From JBBRWO01 sp964388455 (GTDB lineage Bacteria; Actinomycetota; Coriobacteriia; Anaerosomatales; JAAXUF01), in the NCBI GenBank assembly GCA_964388455.1, contig CAYMAN010000002.1:57256-121255 (forward strand): a stretch of DNA of 64,000 nt. Reading direction: 5' to 3'. The translations under genes and the position numbers were made by a program. Shown piece by piece: positions 25,664 through 34,973 of this stretch; within the stretch, counting starts at the first letter, position 1; every line of letters begins with the position of its first letter. The notes beneath the pieces were generated by a model. The model made no database searches. It saw only the letters and a list, made by a program, of their open reading frames with translations, and was not told the DNA's origin.

Positions 25664-26818
25664 TTACTGCTTGGAAGCCTCAGGAGATTGGGCTTGCAGC
25701 GCTGTCGTGTAGCGGGCCCACGTCGCATCGACGAAGGCTGCTTCGCTGTGGCGTGCCGTGATGTCCGCGCGCCCGGCGTCGGCGAGTCGGCGTGCACGAG
25801 CCGGGTCGTCCAGGAGATCCAGCATCGCCTCCGCGAGCGCAGCGGAATCGCCCGGCGCCACCAGCAGGCCGGTCACGTCGTCTGTGACGACGTCGCTCGA
25901 GCCGCCCACCGCCGTCGCGATGACGGGGATGCCCAGCGCCATGGCCTGCGCGGTCACCGTGCCAAGGCCCTCCGTCAGAGAGGGCGACACGTGCAGGTCG
26001 AGTGCGGCGAGCATCGGCGCCGGCTCGTCCAGGTAGCCGAGCAGGTGCACTCGGTCAGACACGCCGAGCTGCTCGGCGAGCGCGGTGAGCGCGTCGCGCT
26101 GAGAGCCCTCTCCGGCGACGACCAGTGCTGCATCAGCGTGCAAGCTGGTGATCTCGGTGAAAGCGCGGATGAGCGTGTCGACGCCCTTGAGCCGTTCGAG
26201 CTGGCCTACCGCGGACCCTATGAGCGGCCTTCCCGGTGGAAGCGTGATCGGTGCGCGTGCGCGCTGGGAGAGATCCTCGGCGTTCACGGCCGCACCGCCG
26301 ACGGTGACCACGCCGCGCACCCCGAGCCGTTGCAGGCTCTCGCGCACCGGTTCAGAAACCGCGAGCACGCCGTCGAGAGACGGGCTGATACGAGTCAGGA
26401 GGAAGTTGCGGAACGCCGTGACGGCTGGTCGCGAACGACCGTCGGCAAACACCGATGTCGAGGCCGGGTCCACCACGACACTCACGAAGCGGGCCGTCGG
26501 ACCGCCCGCTGGGCGCCCGAGCAGCAAGCCGGGCTCGGCGAGGACCAGTGGCACGGCGCTCATCGCGTGCAGAATATCCGGGTGCGTCTCGGCGAGCAGC
26601 GTGCGAAGCTCGCGTCGACCCCGCACGCTCGCCGAGAAGCCCGTGGAAGCGAACTCCACGCCGCGGGAGGCAGCCGCCTGTTCGAGCGCCGAGCCGCCAG
26701 GCCCGACGATGACCGCAGTGTCGCCGCGCCGCGCCGCGCTGGCGGCCAGCGTCAACGCGCGCAGTGCCGCACCGGTGAGGTGCTGGCGAGGGGCGTTGAC
26801 CAGGTACGCGATGCGCAT
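25664..26818 (-). CDS. GT4 family glycosyltransferase
   Basis: A 384-aa GT-B enzyme. The N-terminal domain begins MRIAYLVNAPRQHLTGAAL with HAMSAVPLVLAEP; the C-terminal domain has GSAVGQLERLKGVDTLIRAF, VVAGEGSQRD, HLLGYLDEP and the nucleotide-sugar site SPSLTEGLGTVTAQAMALG with the EX7E-like spacing of GT4. It would add a sugar from an NDP donor at the cytosolic face. ATG 26818 has AAGGAG 7 bases upstream; the frame upstream to 27361 overlaps the deacetylase gene and is rejected. Confidence 0.88.
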   Translation of the reverse strand: MRIAYLVNAPRQHLTGAALRALTLAASAARRGDTAVIVGPGGSALEQAAASRGVEFASTGFSASVRGRRELRTLLAETHPDILHAMSAVPLVLAEPGLLLGRPAGGPTARFVSVVVDPASTSVFADGRSRPAVTAFRNFLLTRISPSLDGVLAVSEPVRESLQRLGVRGVVTVGGAAVNAEDLSQRARAPITLPPGRPLIGSAVGQLERLKGVDTLIRAFTEITSLHADAALVVAGEGSQRDALTALAEQLGVSDRVHLLGYLDEPAPMLAALDLHVSPSLTEGLGTVTAQAMALGIPVIATAVGGSSDVVTDDVTGLLVAPGDSAALAEAMLDLLDDPARARRLADAGRADITARHSEAAFVDATWARYTTALQAQSPEASKQ

Positions 26819-26974
26819 CAGGCGGCTCCTTCGCTGGTCCGTCGGCGCGGATGTGGCTGCGTGTGCGTTCTTTTCGTAGGATAGGATGGTGTTGGTATGA
26901 CGACAGCGTAGCGTACCTGCGGTTGTTGGAGTGCAGCGGGTGGAGTCGGTGCAGTAAAGGAGGGGAGAGTCGAC

Positions 26975-27808
26975 ATGGACCAGCGAGCCATGAGTGAGCC
27001 CAGACTGCTGCTCTACCACGACCTCACCCTCCGTGGCTCGATCACGGCCGAGCTGGCCACTGAGCGATTCGAGACACAACTCTCCCTCATCACGCAGATG
27101 GGCTTTCGCTTCGCGACGATGGGTGAATACCTCGCGGGAGAGTTGGGTCCGCGTGACGTGGTCGTCACCTTCGACGACGGACTGCGTAGCTTCCATCAGG
27201 TCGCCTGGCCGGTCATGCGCCGCCGCTTTATCAAGCCTACCCTCTTCGTGGTCTCGGAGTTCGCCGAGCGAACCGACGCGCACGAGAAGCTCATGACCTG
27301 GGATGACGTTCACGAGGTTGCCGCGGCCGGCGCCACTATCGGTTGCCACGCCGCAAGCCACGTGCCGCTCGACCAGATTCCACCGGAGCAGATGCGCCGC
27401 GAGATCACGCGCTCACTTGCCGCATTCGCCGAGCAGGGCTTGCCGACCACGACGCTCGCCTACCCGTTTGGTCGCTACAACGAAGTGGTGAAGGTTGCGA
27501 CCCGGGAAGCCGGATTCGAGGCGGCGTTCACTGTCATGAAAGGCGGCGCCGACCGCTTCGAGATCCGCCGCCGACTCCTCACCGGTGCCGAGAACCCCGC
27601 GACTCTGCTCCTGACGCTCTCCGACGGCTTCTTCGCGCTGCGAGAGGCCGCGCGCGGCGTGATCCCGCGACGCTATCTCAAGCAGGAGCAGCCCGTCGCG
27701 CAGTCCCGCTGGGGCGCGCAGGCGTTCGGCTTGCCCGAGGAACCAGCGACGGACAGGTTCGCGGAATCGGCTCGGTTGAACGATCCGCTCGGCGAAACCG
27801 ACGAGTGA
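26975..27808 (+). CDS. Polysaccharide deacetylase (NodB/CE4 domain)
   Basis: A 277-aa CE4-type protein with motif 1 VVTFDDG (about 65), motif 2 GCHAASHVPL (metal-binding H-x3-H, about 115-119) and motif 3 TLAYPFGRYN. These enzymes remove N- or O-acetyl groups from glycans. No signal peptide is seen, so it may act in the cytosol or on membrane-bound precursors, or be a CE4-like protein with another role. Excellent ribosome site AAAGGAGG before the ATG. Divergent from the GT4 gene; ends 8 bp from the convergent pknB. Confidence 0.85.
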   Translation: MDQRAMSEPRLLLYHDLTLRGSITAELATERFETQLSLITQMGFRFATMGEYLAGELGPRDVVVTFDDGLRSFHQVAWPVMRRRFIKPTLFVVSEFAERTDAHEKLMTWDDVHEVAAAGATIGCHAASHVPLDQIPPEQMRREITRSLAAFAEQGLPTTTLAYPFGRYNEVVKVATREAGFEAAFTVMKGGADRFEIRRRLLTGAENPATLLLTLSDGFFALREAARGVIPRRYLKQEQPVAQSRWGAQAFGLPEEPATDRFAESARLNDPLGETDE

Positions 27809-27816
27809 ACCCGCCG

Positions 27817-29658
27817 TTACGGAGCGGCTGTGTCGACTTTGATCAGTACTGTCGCGCCGAGCGGGGCTTCCACGTCCTTCTTGGGACTCTGCTCGAACAC
27901 CAGCCCCGTGTTGCTGTGCAACTCTGGGACTACGTTCACCTCAAAGCCGGCCGCCACGAGCTTCGCCCTCGCCTCGGCCTCGGTCAAACCAATGACGTCC
28001 GGCACCAATGCGGTTGCCGGCCCCGAGGACACAGTGATCGTCACGGTAGAGTCCTTGGGAATGGATCCGCCGTTGGGGTTTTGGCTGATGACGATGCCCT
28101 TCTTCGCGGTGTCGCTGTTCTCGGTCTTCACCGACACCTTGAAGCCGGCCTTCTTGAGAGCCGCCGTCGCCTGCGACTGGGTCTTTCCAGCGACCGACGG
28201 CACCATCACGAGCTCTGCACCGCGTGATACCACGTAGTTCACCACGGTGCCCTTCTTGAGCCTCTCACCGGCGGCAGGATCCTGCTCGAACACCTTGCCA
28301 GCCTCGACATCCTTGTTGAACTTCTGATCGAGCGGCTGCGGGCTGAATCCGGCCTCTGTGAGCAGCTTGAACGCGTCTGTCTGGGCCATTCCTATCACGC
28401 TGGGAACAATCGCGACGTCCGCACCCTTGCTGACCTCGAGGTCGATGGGCGCACCCTTCTTGGCCTCGTCGCCGGCGTTCGGTGTCTGCTTGGTTACGAG
28501 CCCCGTGTCCACGTTGTCCGAGAACACCGGGGTGACGTTGCCGAGGACGAATCCGGCGTTGTTGAGCACCTTTGTCGCCTCGGCGACCGTACGTCCGCTG
28601 ACGTCGGGAATCGGTGTCGTGCGAGCGCCGAGAAGGTCCATATTCCACGCCAGCCCGAGACCGGCGAGCACGAGCAATACGCCCAACAGAATCCAAGGCC
28701 AGATCGGTCTCTTGGTGGGAAGCTGTCGACGGTCGCCCTGGCCATACGGCGTGGTGGGCCCACCGACGGCGGGCATCACCGCGGTCTCATCCATAGCTGC
28801 GGCGCCTGAGGCCATCGCGCCTGCAGCAGCCGCGTTCACCGGCTGACCCTGTGCGACACGCAGCAGGTCCCGGCGCATCTCGTCTGCCGAAGGGTAGCGA
28901 TCCGTGGGGCGCTTGGAGAGCGCCTTCATGATGACGGCCTCAAGGGCCGGATCGATGTTCGGGTTCACTTCCGAGGCGCGGCGCGGCATCTCGTTGACCT
29001 GCTTGAGCGCCACCGCGACGGGGGTGTCGGCGTCAAACGGCAGCTCACCGGTCGCCGACTCGTAGAGCACGACACCCAGCGAGTAGAGGTCACTCGTGGC
29101 GGTCAGCGGCTTGCCCTGCGCCTGCTCGGGCGAGACGTAGTGAGCCGTGCCGAGAACCGAACCCGTCTGCGTCATGGTCGAGTTCCCGGCGCGCGCGATA
29201 CCGAAGTCCATGACCTTCACCGAGCCGTCCGGCTGCACCATGATGTTGTGCGGCTTGATGTCCCGGTGGATGATGTCGTACCCGTGCGCGACACTCAGCG
29301 CCGAGCAGACCTGAGCGCCTACATCTGCGACCTTGCGACCCGGGATGGCGCCCTTCTGCTGGATGATCGACTTGAGGTCGGTGCCGCGTACGTACTCCAT
29401 GACGATGTAATACGTCTCGCCGTCCTGGCCCCAGTCGTACATGTTCACGATGTTGGGTGAGACGAGATTGGCAGCGGCCTGTGCCTCCTGGCGGAAGCGC
29501 GCTGCGAACGCGGGGTCGGAAGCGTAGCGAGCATGCATCACCTTGACGGCGACGGTTCTGCCCAACGTCTCGTCGACGGCCTTGTACACATCCGCCATGC
29601 CACCGGTGCCGATCTTCTCGGTAGCGCGGTATCTACGTCCGAATACCAACTCTTCCAC
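27817..29658 (-). CDS. pknB: PASTA-domain Ser/Thr protein kinase
   Basis: A 613-aa membrane kinase that senses cell-wall fragments and controls wall synthesis and division. Kinase domain (about 8-270): Gly loop GTGGMADVY, VAVKVM, catalytic HRDIKPHN, DFG, activation segment with TMTQTGSVLGTAHY (likely autophosphorylation Thr) and SPEQAQG. One helix (about 318-339) leads to four PASTA repeats starting near PDVSG, PSVIG, PSVAG and PDVIG. It is the last gene of the FHA-phosphatase-SEDS/PBP-kinase operon, 143 bp after the fusion gene; that gap holds a TAGAAT-like -10, so a separate promoter is possible. Confidence 0.96.
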   Translation of the reverse strand: MEELVFGRRYRATEKIGTGGMADVYKAVDETLGRTVAVKVMHARYASDPAFAARFRQEAQAAANLVSPNIVNMYDWGQDGETYYIVMEYVRGTDLKSIIQQKGAIPGRKVADVGAQVCSALSVAHGYDIIHRDIKPHNIMVQPDGSVKVMDFGIARAGNSTMTQTGSVLGTAHYVSPEQAQGKPLTATSDLYSLGVVLYESATGELPFDADTPVAVALKQVNEMPRRASEVNPNIDPALEAVIMKALSKRPTDRYPSADEMRRDLLRVAQGQPVNAAAAGAMASGAAAMDETAVMPAVGGPTTPYGQGDRRQLPTKRPIWPWILLGVLLVLAGLGLAWNMDLLGARTTPIPDVSGRTVAEATKVLNNAGFVLGNVTPVFSDNVDTGLVTKQTPNAGDEAKKGAPIDLEVSKGADVAIVPSVIGMAQTDAFKLLTEAGFSPQPLDQKFNKDVEAGKVFEQDPAAGERLKKGTVVNYVVSRGAELVMVPSVAGKTQSQATAALKKAGFKVSVKTENSDTAKKGIVISQNPNGGSIPKDSTVTITVSSGPATALVPDVIGLTEAEARAKLVAAGFEVNVVPELHSNTGLVFEQSPKKDVEAPLGATVLIKVDTAAP

Positions 29659-29801
29659 GTGTTACTCCCCGTGCTCGTCACCTGCGGGAAAGATTCCCGA
29701 CTGTCTGCATTCTAGACCACTTGGTACTCATGCTCGCCGAGTAGCACTCGCCGTTTGTGCGGCGTTACTCGGAGTGAGAGGCTCTTCGCCGTTCTTGTGA
29801 C

Positions 29802-32561
29802 TCACTTCGCCTTCTTCTGCGCAGCGAGCGCAGCCGCCAATACCGACTGCGCTGCAGGAGCAGCGACTCTTCCGCCAACGCCGCCACCTTCGATCATGAT
29901 CGCCATCGCGACGGTCGGGTTCTCGGCGGGGGCGAAGGCGATGAACCAGGCGTTGGTCGCCTTACCCTTGGCCACTTCGGCGGTGCCGGTCTTGCCGGCG
30001 ACGCGCACACCGGGCACCCGCGCGCGTGAGCCGGAACCGTTCCTGACGACCTCCTCCATGACGCTTGCGACCTGTCCTGCCGTGACGGCATCGGTCGCGG
30101 TGCGATACACGCTGCTGCTGGTAAGGCCCAGCTCGTCGCCGAGCGTGTTCTCTATCGAGCCGACGATGTGTGGCTGCATGACGACGCCGTCGTTGGCGAT
30201 GCCTGCGGCGACGAGCGCCATCTGCAGGACGGTCGCCTGCGGACCGGCGGGGCTCTCATGCTCGCCGACCGGCTGTCCGACGCCCGCCCATGCGGTCTCC
30301 CACTCGGTCATCTCTGCCGGGTCGGGCATGAGGGATGACTTCACGGGAAGCTCGAGGTCGGGCTGGGCATCGAAGCCGAAGAGGTCGGCCTGCTTCACGA
30401 GCGCGGGCGCGCCCATGTCGACAGCGAGTTGCGCGAAGACGGTGTTGATCGAGCTGGTGGTGGCCTTGATGAGGTTCACCTTGCCGTAGCTGCCGCCCTC
30501 GAAGTTGCGGACCGGTGCACCGCCGATCTCGAGTGTGCCCGGTCCGGGGTAGGCGGTCTGAGTGGTCGCGATACCGCCGGCGAGGGCGCCGGTGAGCGTC
30601 ACGACCTTGAACGTGGAGCCCGGTGCGAAGAGCGCCGAGCGCGAGCGGTCGATGAGGGGCGCGCCGCTGTCGGGGGCGTTGAGCTTCTCCCAGTCCTTGT
30701 CGACCGTGGCCGGATTGAAGCCGGGGTTGGCGGCCATCGCAAGCACCGCGCCGTCGCGCGGATCGAGAACGACGACCGCGCCGTCACGTCCGTCGAGTGC
30801 ACGTTCCGCTGCCTTCTGCACGCGGCTATCGAGCGTGAGTACGACGTCGTTGCCGGGCACCGAGCGTCCGGCGGCCGAGTCGATGACGTCGGCCCACGTG
30901 GCGTAGGCGCGCTTCCCGCCGGAGAGCGCGTCGTTCTCGGCGGCTTCGATGCCTGCACGGCCGTAGCGGGAGCTGTAGTAGCCGATCACGTGCGAGGCCA
31001 TCGTGTTTCTGGGATAGGTGCGCCTGAAGGTGCCACGGCCGGTGGGTTCTGACTCCGCCAGCACGACACCGTCGCGTGTCAGAATCGAGCCGCGATCCTG
31101 CCGCGCCGCTTCTGCGAGTCCTCGAGAGTTGGCGGCGTGGTTTTGCAGCGTGCGCGCGGTGACTACCTGTATCCACGTGAGGTTCACCACGAGTGCGACC
31201 AGCAGCACCGACAGGACGATGGCGGTGTTGGTCAGCCGTCGTCCCAGCGCGAGGCGGCCAAGCACGCCGAGGTCGGTCGAGGTGGTCACCATCTCGGTTT
31301 CGACGCCGGTGCCCTCATCGCCGGCTCGAAGTAGCAGCGCGAGTGCGATGAAGCTCGAAAGCAGCGATGAACCGCCGTAACTCACAAAGGGGAGCGTTAC
31401 GCCTGTGAGCGGAATCAGCCGCGTTACGCCGCCGATGATGACGAACGCCTGCACCGCGATGGCCGCGACCAGTCCGACTGCGGTGAACGCCGCCATGTCG
31501 GTCTTGGCGCGCGATGCAGTCGCTAGCCCGCGCAGCGTGAACGCGACGAAGCACAGCACGATGGCCGCGCCGCCCAGGAGCCCCAGCTCCTCGCCGATCG
31601 CCGAGAAGATGAAGTCGGTGGCGACGAACGGGATGCGCGTCGGTAACCCTTGGCCGAGTCCGGTGCCGATGAGTCCGCCCGCGGCGAGCGCGAACAGCGA
31701 CTGCACCAGCTGGTAGCCCTTGCCCGCAGCATCTGCGAACGGGTGCAGCCAGATGTTCACGCGTGTCTGCACGTGCGTGAAGAAGAAGTAGGCGGTTGTC
31801 GCGCCAATCCCGAACAACCCAAGGCCAACCACCACGTATGCGACGCGGCCCGTGGCCACATAGATCATCACCAGGAAGATGGCGAAGAACAGCAGCGATG
31901 AACCCAGGTCGCGCTCGAACACCAGCACGAGCAGCGAGATGATCCACATGAGCAGCACCGGCCCGAGCGTTCTGGGCTCAGGAAGCCGCAAGCCCCAGAT
32001 CCGGCGCGTTGATACCGAGAGCAGCTCGCGGTTCTCGGCCAGATAGGCGGCGAGGAAGAGGACGATGAGTATCTTTGCGATCTCACCCGGCTGAAACGAC
32101 ATGCCGGCGAAGTGAATCCACAGCTTGGCGCCGTTGATCTCGCGGCCGATGAAGGCGGGGAGCAGGAGCAGCACGAGGCCGCTGACCATGATCGTGTACT
32201 TGTAGCGCGCGAGAGACTCGAGCGACGGGACCAACACCAGCGTCAGAACGAGTGCCGCCACGCCGATAAAGAGCCACATCACCTGGCTGGTGGCGAGCTC
32301 CGGGTCGAGCCGCGTGACGAACGCGAGACCCACGCCCGCAAGCACGAACACGATCGGGAGCAGTCCGGGGTCGGCGTTGGGGGTGAAACGGCGCACGGTG
32401 AGGTGGGCGACGAAGAACGCGAGGAGCAGCGCGCCGGGTACGAGGAGCGCCGACCACTCGAACGAGTTGAGCTTCTGCGCGTCCACGAGGGCGAAGACCA
32501 GCAGCACCGGCGGCGTGGCGGCGAGCAGGAGCAGGAGTTCTGTGGTTCGGCGCGATCGCAT
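29802..32561 (-). CDS. Fused RodA/FtsW (SEDS) and class B penicillin-binding protein
   Basis: A single 919-aa frame. Residues 1-413 are a SEDS glycosyltransferase with about 10-12 helices, SFQPGEIAKI, VFERDLGSSLL, VATDFIFSAIGEELGLLGG and the final VTLPFVSYGGSS. A short linker (GDEGTGVETEMV) leads to one helix (about 440-462) and a PbpA-like transpeptidase with SxxK APGSTFKV (about 646), SxN SSINTVFAQ and KTG AGKTGTAEV (about 854). In most actinobacteria rodA and pbpA are adjacent but separate. The ATG at 32561 has AGGGG upstream and follows the PP2C stop by 8 bp; a longer open frame upstream only overlaps the phosphatase gene. Confidence 0.92.
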   Translation of the reverse strand: MRSRRTTELLLLLAATPPVLLVFALVDAQKLNSFEWSALLVPGALLLAFFVAHLTVRRFTPNADPGLLPIVFVLAGVGLAFVTRLDPELATSQVMWLFIGVAALVLTLVLVPSLESLARYKYTIMVSGLVLLLLPAFIGREINGAKLWIHFAGMSFQPGEIAKILIVLFLAAYLAENRELLSVSTRRIWGLRLPEPRTLGPVLLMWIISLLVLVFERDLGSSLLFFAIFLVMIYVATGRVAYVVVGLGLFGIGATTAYFFFTHVQTRVNIWLHPFADAAGKGYQLVQSLFALAAGGLIGTGLGQGLPTRIPFVATDFIFSAIGEELGLLGGAAIVLCFVAFTLRGLATASRAKTDMAAFTAVGLVAAIAVQAFVIIGGVTRLIPLTGVTLPFVSYGGSSLLSSFIALALLLRAGDEGTGVETEMVTTSTDLGVLGRLALGRRLTNTAIVLSVLLVALVVNLTWIQVVTARTLQNHAANSRGLAEAARQDRGSILTRDGVVLAESEPTGRGTFRRTYPRNTMASHVIGYYSSRYGRAGIEAAENDALSGGKRAYATWADVIDSAAGRSVPGNDVVLTLDSRVQKAAERALDGRDGAVVVLDPRDGAVLAMAANPGFNPATVDKDWEKLNAPDSGAPLIDRSRSALFAPGSTFKVVTLTGALAGGIATTQTAYPGPGTLEIGGAPVRNFEGGSYGKVNLIKATTSSINTVFAQLAVDMGAPALVKQADLFGFDAQPDLELPVKSSLMPDPAEMTEWETAWAGVGQPVGEHESPAGPQATVLQMALVAAGIANDGVVMQPHIVGSIENTLGDELGLTSSSVYRTATDAVTAGQVASVMEEVVRNGSGSRARVPGVRVAGKTGTAEVAKGKATNAWFIAFAPAENPTVAMAIMIEGGGVGGRVAAPAAQSVLAAALAAQKKAK

Positions 32562-32569
32562 GGTCGCCC

Positions 32570-33766
32570 CTATGGTGTCGGCACGGCGGCCGACGACTCG
32601 GTCGATGGCGCGAACCCAGGCGTCATCGAGGGCTGTTGCGAGCGTAGCTTCTCCTCGGCGGTGGCACGGAGATCGGCGACCAGGGCATTGGCCTCGGCGA
32701 GGCTCGCGAGTTGGATCTTTTGGGTGAGACGCGCCTGATCGGCGGGAGAGAGGAGTGCGACGTTGATGGTGGTCTCCTCGGCGCGCCAGTTCCAGGCGAG
32801 GTTGGCGAAGCGGCCGGGGACGCCGCGGTAGACGACGACGGTGGTGACCGGCGCAGCGTTGTACTTGCTGGGGCCGCCGCTGCGCGTCTCGCTTGTCACG
32901 AAGGCGCGGGACTGGGCGTAGAGATAGCTGCCGTAGCCGATGCCGCCCACGATGAGCGCGAACAGCAGCAGCCAGCCGATGACGGCGAGCCAGCCACGAC
33001 CCGCGCGGGCGCCGGACGCATCCACAGTGGCCCCGGCGCGCGTGCTGCCGTCGCCCTCGATGTCGACGATGACGACCGAGATGTTGTCGTGACCGCCGGC
33101 GTCGTTCGCGGCGTCGATGAGCGCGCGGGCCGCGATATTGGTGTCGCGGTACGCGCCGAGCATCTCGGCGATGGCGGCGTCTTCGAGCATGCCGGTCAGG
33201 CCGTCGGAGCACAGCAGAAGCCGGTCGCCGGACTCGGCGTCGACCTCGTAGGTGTCGGCGACCATGTTGGGGTCGGTGCCCAGCGCGCGCGTGATGACGC
33301 TGCGGTTGGGGTGATAGCGCGCCTCGGCCTCCGTGAGCTGGCCGCGGCGGATCATGTCGGCGACCATCGAGTGGTCGTCGGTGAGTTGCTGGAGCGCGCC
33401 GGCGTGCAGCAGGTACGCGCGCGAGTCGCCCACGTGCGCGAGCACGATGTGCGAGCCCTCGACGATGGCGGCGGTCATGGTCGTGCCCATGCCGGCCTTG
33501 CCGTAGCCCTCGCGGGCCGCGCGGATGACCTCGCGGTTGGCGGCCTTCACCGCGCGAGCGAGCGCTTTCGCGTCCGGGCGGCGAGGCGCGTGATCGCGCA
33601 GAGTCTCGACCGCGATCGCCGAGGCTACCTCGCCGGCCTCGTGCCCGCCCAGACCGTCGGCGACCACGAACAGTGGCGGCTGGGCCAGCACACTGTCCTC
33701 GTTGTGGGTGCGGACGCGGCCGATGTCGGAGAGCGCCGTCCACGACTGCTTGGTGCGGGGCGTCAT
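32570..33766 (-). CDS. pstP: PP2C-family Ser/Thr protein phosphatase (PstP-like)
   Basis: A 398-aa protein. The PP2C domain (about 1-240) has metal-binding RTHNEDS, VADGLGGHEAG, MGTTM, HVGDSRAYL, TDDHS and LLCSDGLTGM plus GGHDNISVV. A single helix (about 258-283) and an extracytoplasmic domain of about 110 residues follow. It should reverse phosphorylation by the operon's kinases. ATG 33766 overlaps the FHA gene stop (ATGA), so expression is coupled. Confidence 0.95.
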   Translation of the reverse strand: MTPRTKQSWTALSDIGRVRTHNEDSVLAQPPLFVVADGLGGHEAGEVASAIAVETLRDHAPRRPDAKALARAVKAANREVIRAAREGYGKAGMGTTMTAAIVEGSHIVLAHVGDSRAYLLHAGALQQLTDDHSMVADMIRRGQLTEAEARYHPNRSVITRALGTDPNMVADTYEVDAESGDRLLLCSDGLTGMLEDAAIAEMLGAYRDTNIAARALIDAANDAGGHDNISVVIVDIEGDGSTRAGATVDASGARAGRGWLAVIGWLLLFALIVGGIGYGSYLYAQSRAFVTSETRSGGPSKYNAAPVTTVVVYRGVPGRFANLAWNWRAEETTINVALLSPADQARLTQKIQLASLAEANALVADLRATAEEKLRSQQPSMTPGFAPSTESSAAVPTP

Positions 33767-34179
33767 GAACGATCCACCTTGAGCTTCACGGCGCCGATGT
33801 CGACGGTGTCACCAGGACGCAGTGTCATCGCGTTGGTCACGCGCTGGCCGTTGAGCAGCGTGCCGTTGGTCGAGCCGAGGTCTTCGAGCACAGCGCCGTC
33901 GCCGCTGGGCGAGAAGCGCGCGTGCTTGCCGGAGACGAAGTCGTCGCCGATCACGATGTCGGCGCCCGGAGACCTTCCGATGACGACAGGGCCGTTGATC
34001 GGCACCGTCACGCCCTGGAGTTCACGCGGCCCTTTGGTTACCGAGACGGTCCAGGCTCCGCGGCCCCGTACGCGTTGGCCGGCGACCAGGCCGATACCGG
34101 TCTTCACCGCGGCGAACAGAAACAGGTACAGCAGTGCCAGGAGGAGAAGACGCCCGGCGAGCAGCACGACGTCGATCAT
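33763..34179 (-). CDS. fhaB: FHA-domain protein (FhaB/FipA-like)
   Basis: A 138-aa protein: one N-terminal helix (about 4-24), then an FHA domain (about 60-136) with VVIGRSPGADIVI, DDFVSGKHARF and EDLGSTNGTLLNG, the Arg, Ser-x-x-His and Asn-Gly phosphothreonine-binding residues. FhaB/FipA-type proteins bind phosphorylated partners in cell-wall assembly. It sits 5 bp after fhaA and overlaps pstP. Confidence 0.93.
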   Translation of the reverse strand: MIDVVLLAGRLLLLALLYLFLFAAVKTGIGLVAGQRVRGRGAWTVSVTKGPRELQGVTVPINGPVVIGRSPGADIVIGDDFVSGKHARFSPSGDGAVLEDLGSTNGTLLNGQRVTNAMTLRPGDTVDIGAVKLKVDRS

Positions 34180-34184
34180 GCGGC

Positions 34185-34973
34185 TCAGCCCCTGGGTTCG
34201 TGGTAGACGAGCTCGGTGATGCCGACAACGATCACGTCGTTGTTGCGGAGTGTCTGGCGATCGATGACCTTGCCGTTGACGAGGGTGCCGTTGGTCGAGC
34301 CGAGGTCCTCGACGGCCCAGCCTGCCCCCTCGCGTACGAAGGCTGCGTGCTGGCGCGAGGTGTTCACGTCGGCGATGCGGATGTCGCAGCCGGCGATGCG
34401 GCCGATGACCATACGCTCGCCACGCAGCACCACGTCGTGGTCGACATCGCGCACGGTGACGGTGGCTATGCCGGGTGCGGGCGCGCCGAGGTCGTCGGCG
34501 TCCTCGGACTCGGCGTCGAAGAGAAGGCCGGCACGTACTACCGGCGCCGGGACGGGGGCGTCCTCGGCCGGGAGGTTGTCGCCCAGCTCCTCTGCGAGTT
34601 CCTCGGGGGAGAGCAGTTCACCGATGATGTCGAAGCGGCCGAGCTTGAGCTCGTCGTCGACGATGAAGCGCACCACGGGGCGCGCGGCCAGCGAGAGCGA
34701 GCGCTCGCGCGCGTAACTCACAAGGTACGTCTCGAGTTCCCCGGCGAGTGTGTCGGCGAATCCACCCAGCTGCTGGTCGTCTTCAGGCGAGAGCAGGATG
34801 TTGTAGAGCGTCGGCGCGTAGACTTTGCCGATGCCGACCACCCGGCGGCGATCCATCTCTTTGGCGGCCGCGCGCGCGAGTTCAGCCGGTTGCACGGGCG
34901 AGCGGAACACGCCCGCGAACATGCCTTCGACGCCTCGGCCGATCCTGTCTTCAAAGTCAGAGAGAATGCTCAC
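34185..34973 (-). CDS. fhaA: FHA-domain protein with DUF3662 N-terminus (FhaA-like)
   Basis: A 262-aa protein. The N-terminal DUF3662 domain starts MSILSDFEDRIGRGVEGMF and contains EMDRRRVVGIGKVYAP; an acidic linker follows, then an FHA domain (about 170-258) with MVIGRIAGCDIRI, TSRQHAAF and EDLGSTNGTLVNG. FhaA-type proteins bind the phosphorylated MurJ/MviN pseudokinase region in mycobacteria. GTG 34973 overlaps the upstream kinase stop (GTGA); this is why the longer open frame to 35813 is rejected. Confidence 0.93.
   Translation of the reverse strand: MSILSDFEDRIGRGVEGMFAGVFRSPVQPAELARAAAKEMDRRRVVGIGKVYAPTLYNILLSPEDDQQLGGFADTLAGELETYLVSYARERSLSLAARPVVRFIVDDELKLGRFDIIGELLSPEELAEELGDNLPAEDAPVPAPVVRAGLLFDAESEDADDLGAPAPGIATVTVRDVDHDVVLRGERMVIGRIAGCDIRIADVNTSRQHAAFVREGAGWAVEDLGSTNGTLVNGKVIDRQTLRNNDVIVVGITELVYHEPRG

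Noticed and set aside
32562..33743. N-terminal extension of the SEDS-PBP protein to 1313 aa
   Set aside because: It overlaps the whole PP2C gene in another frame and is Arg/Gly-rich noise; the ATG at 32561 has a ribosome site.
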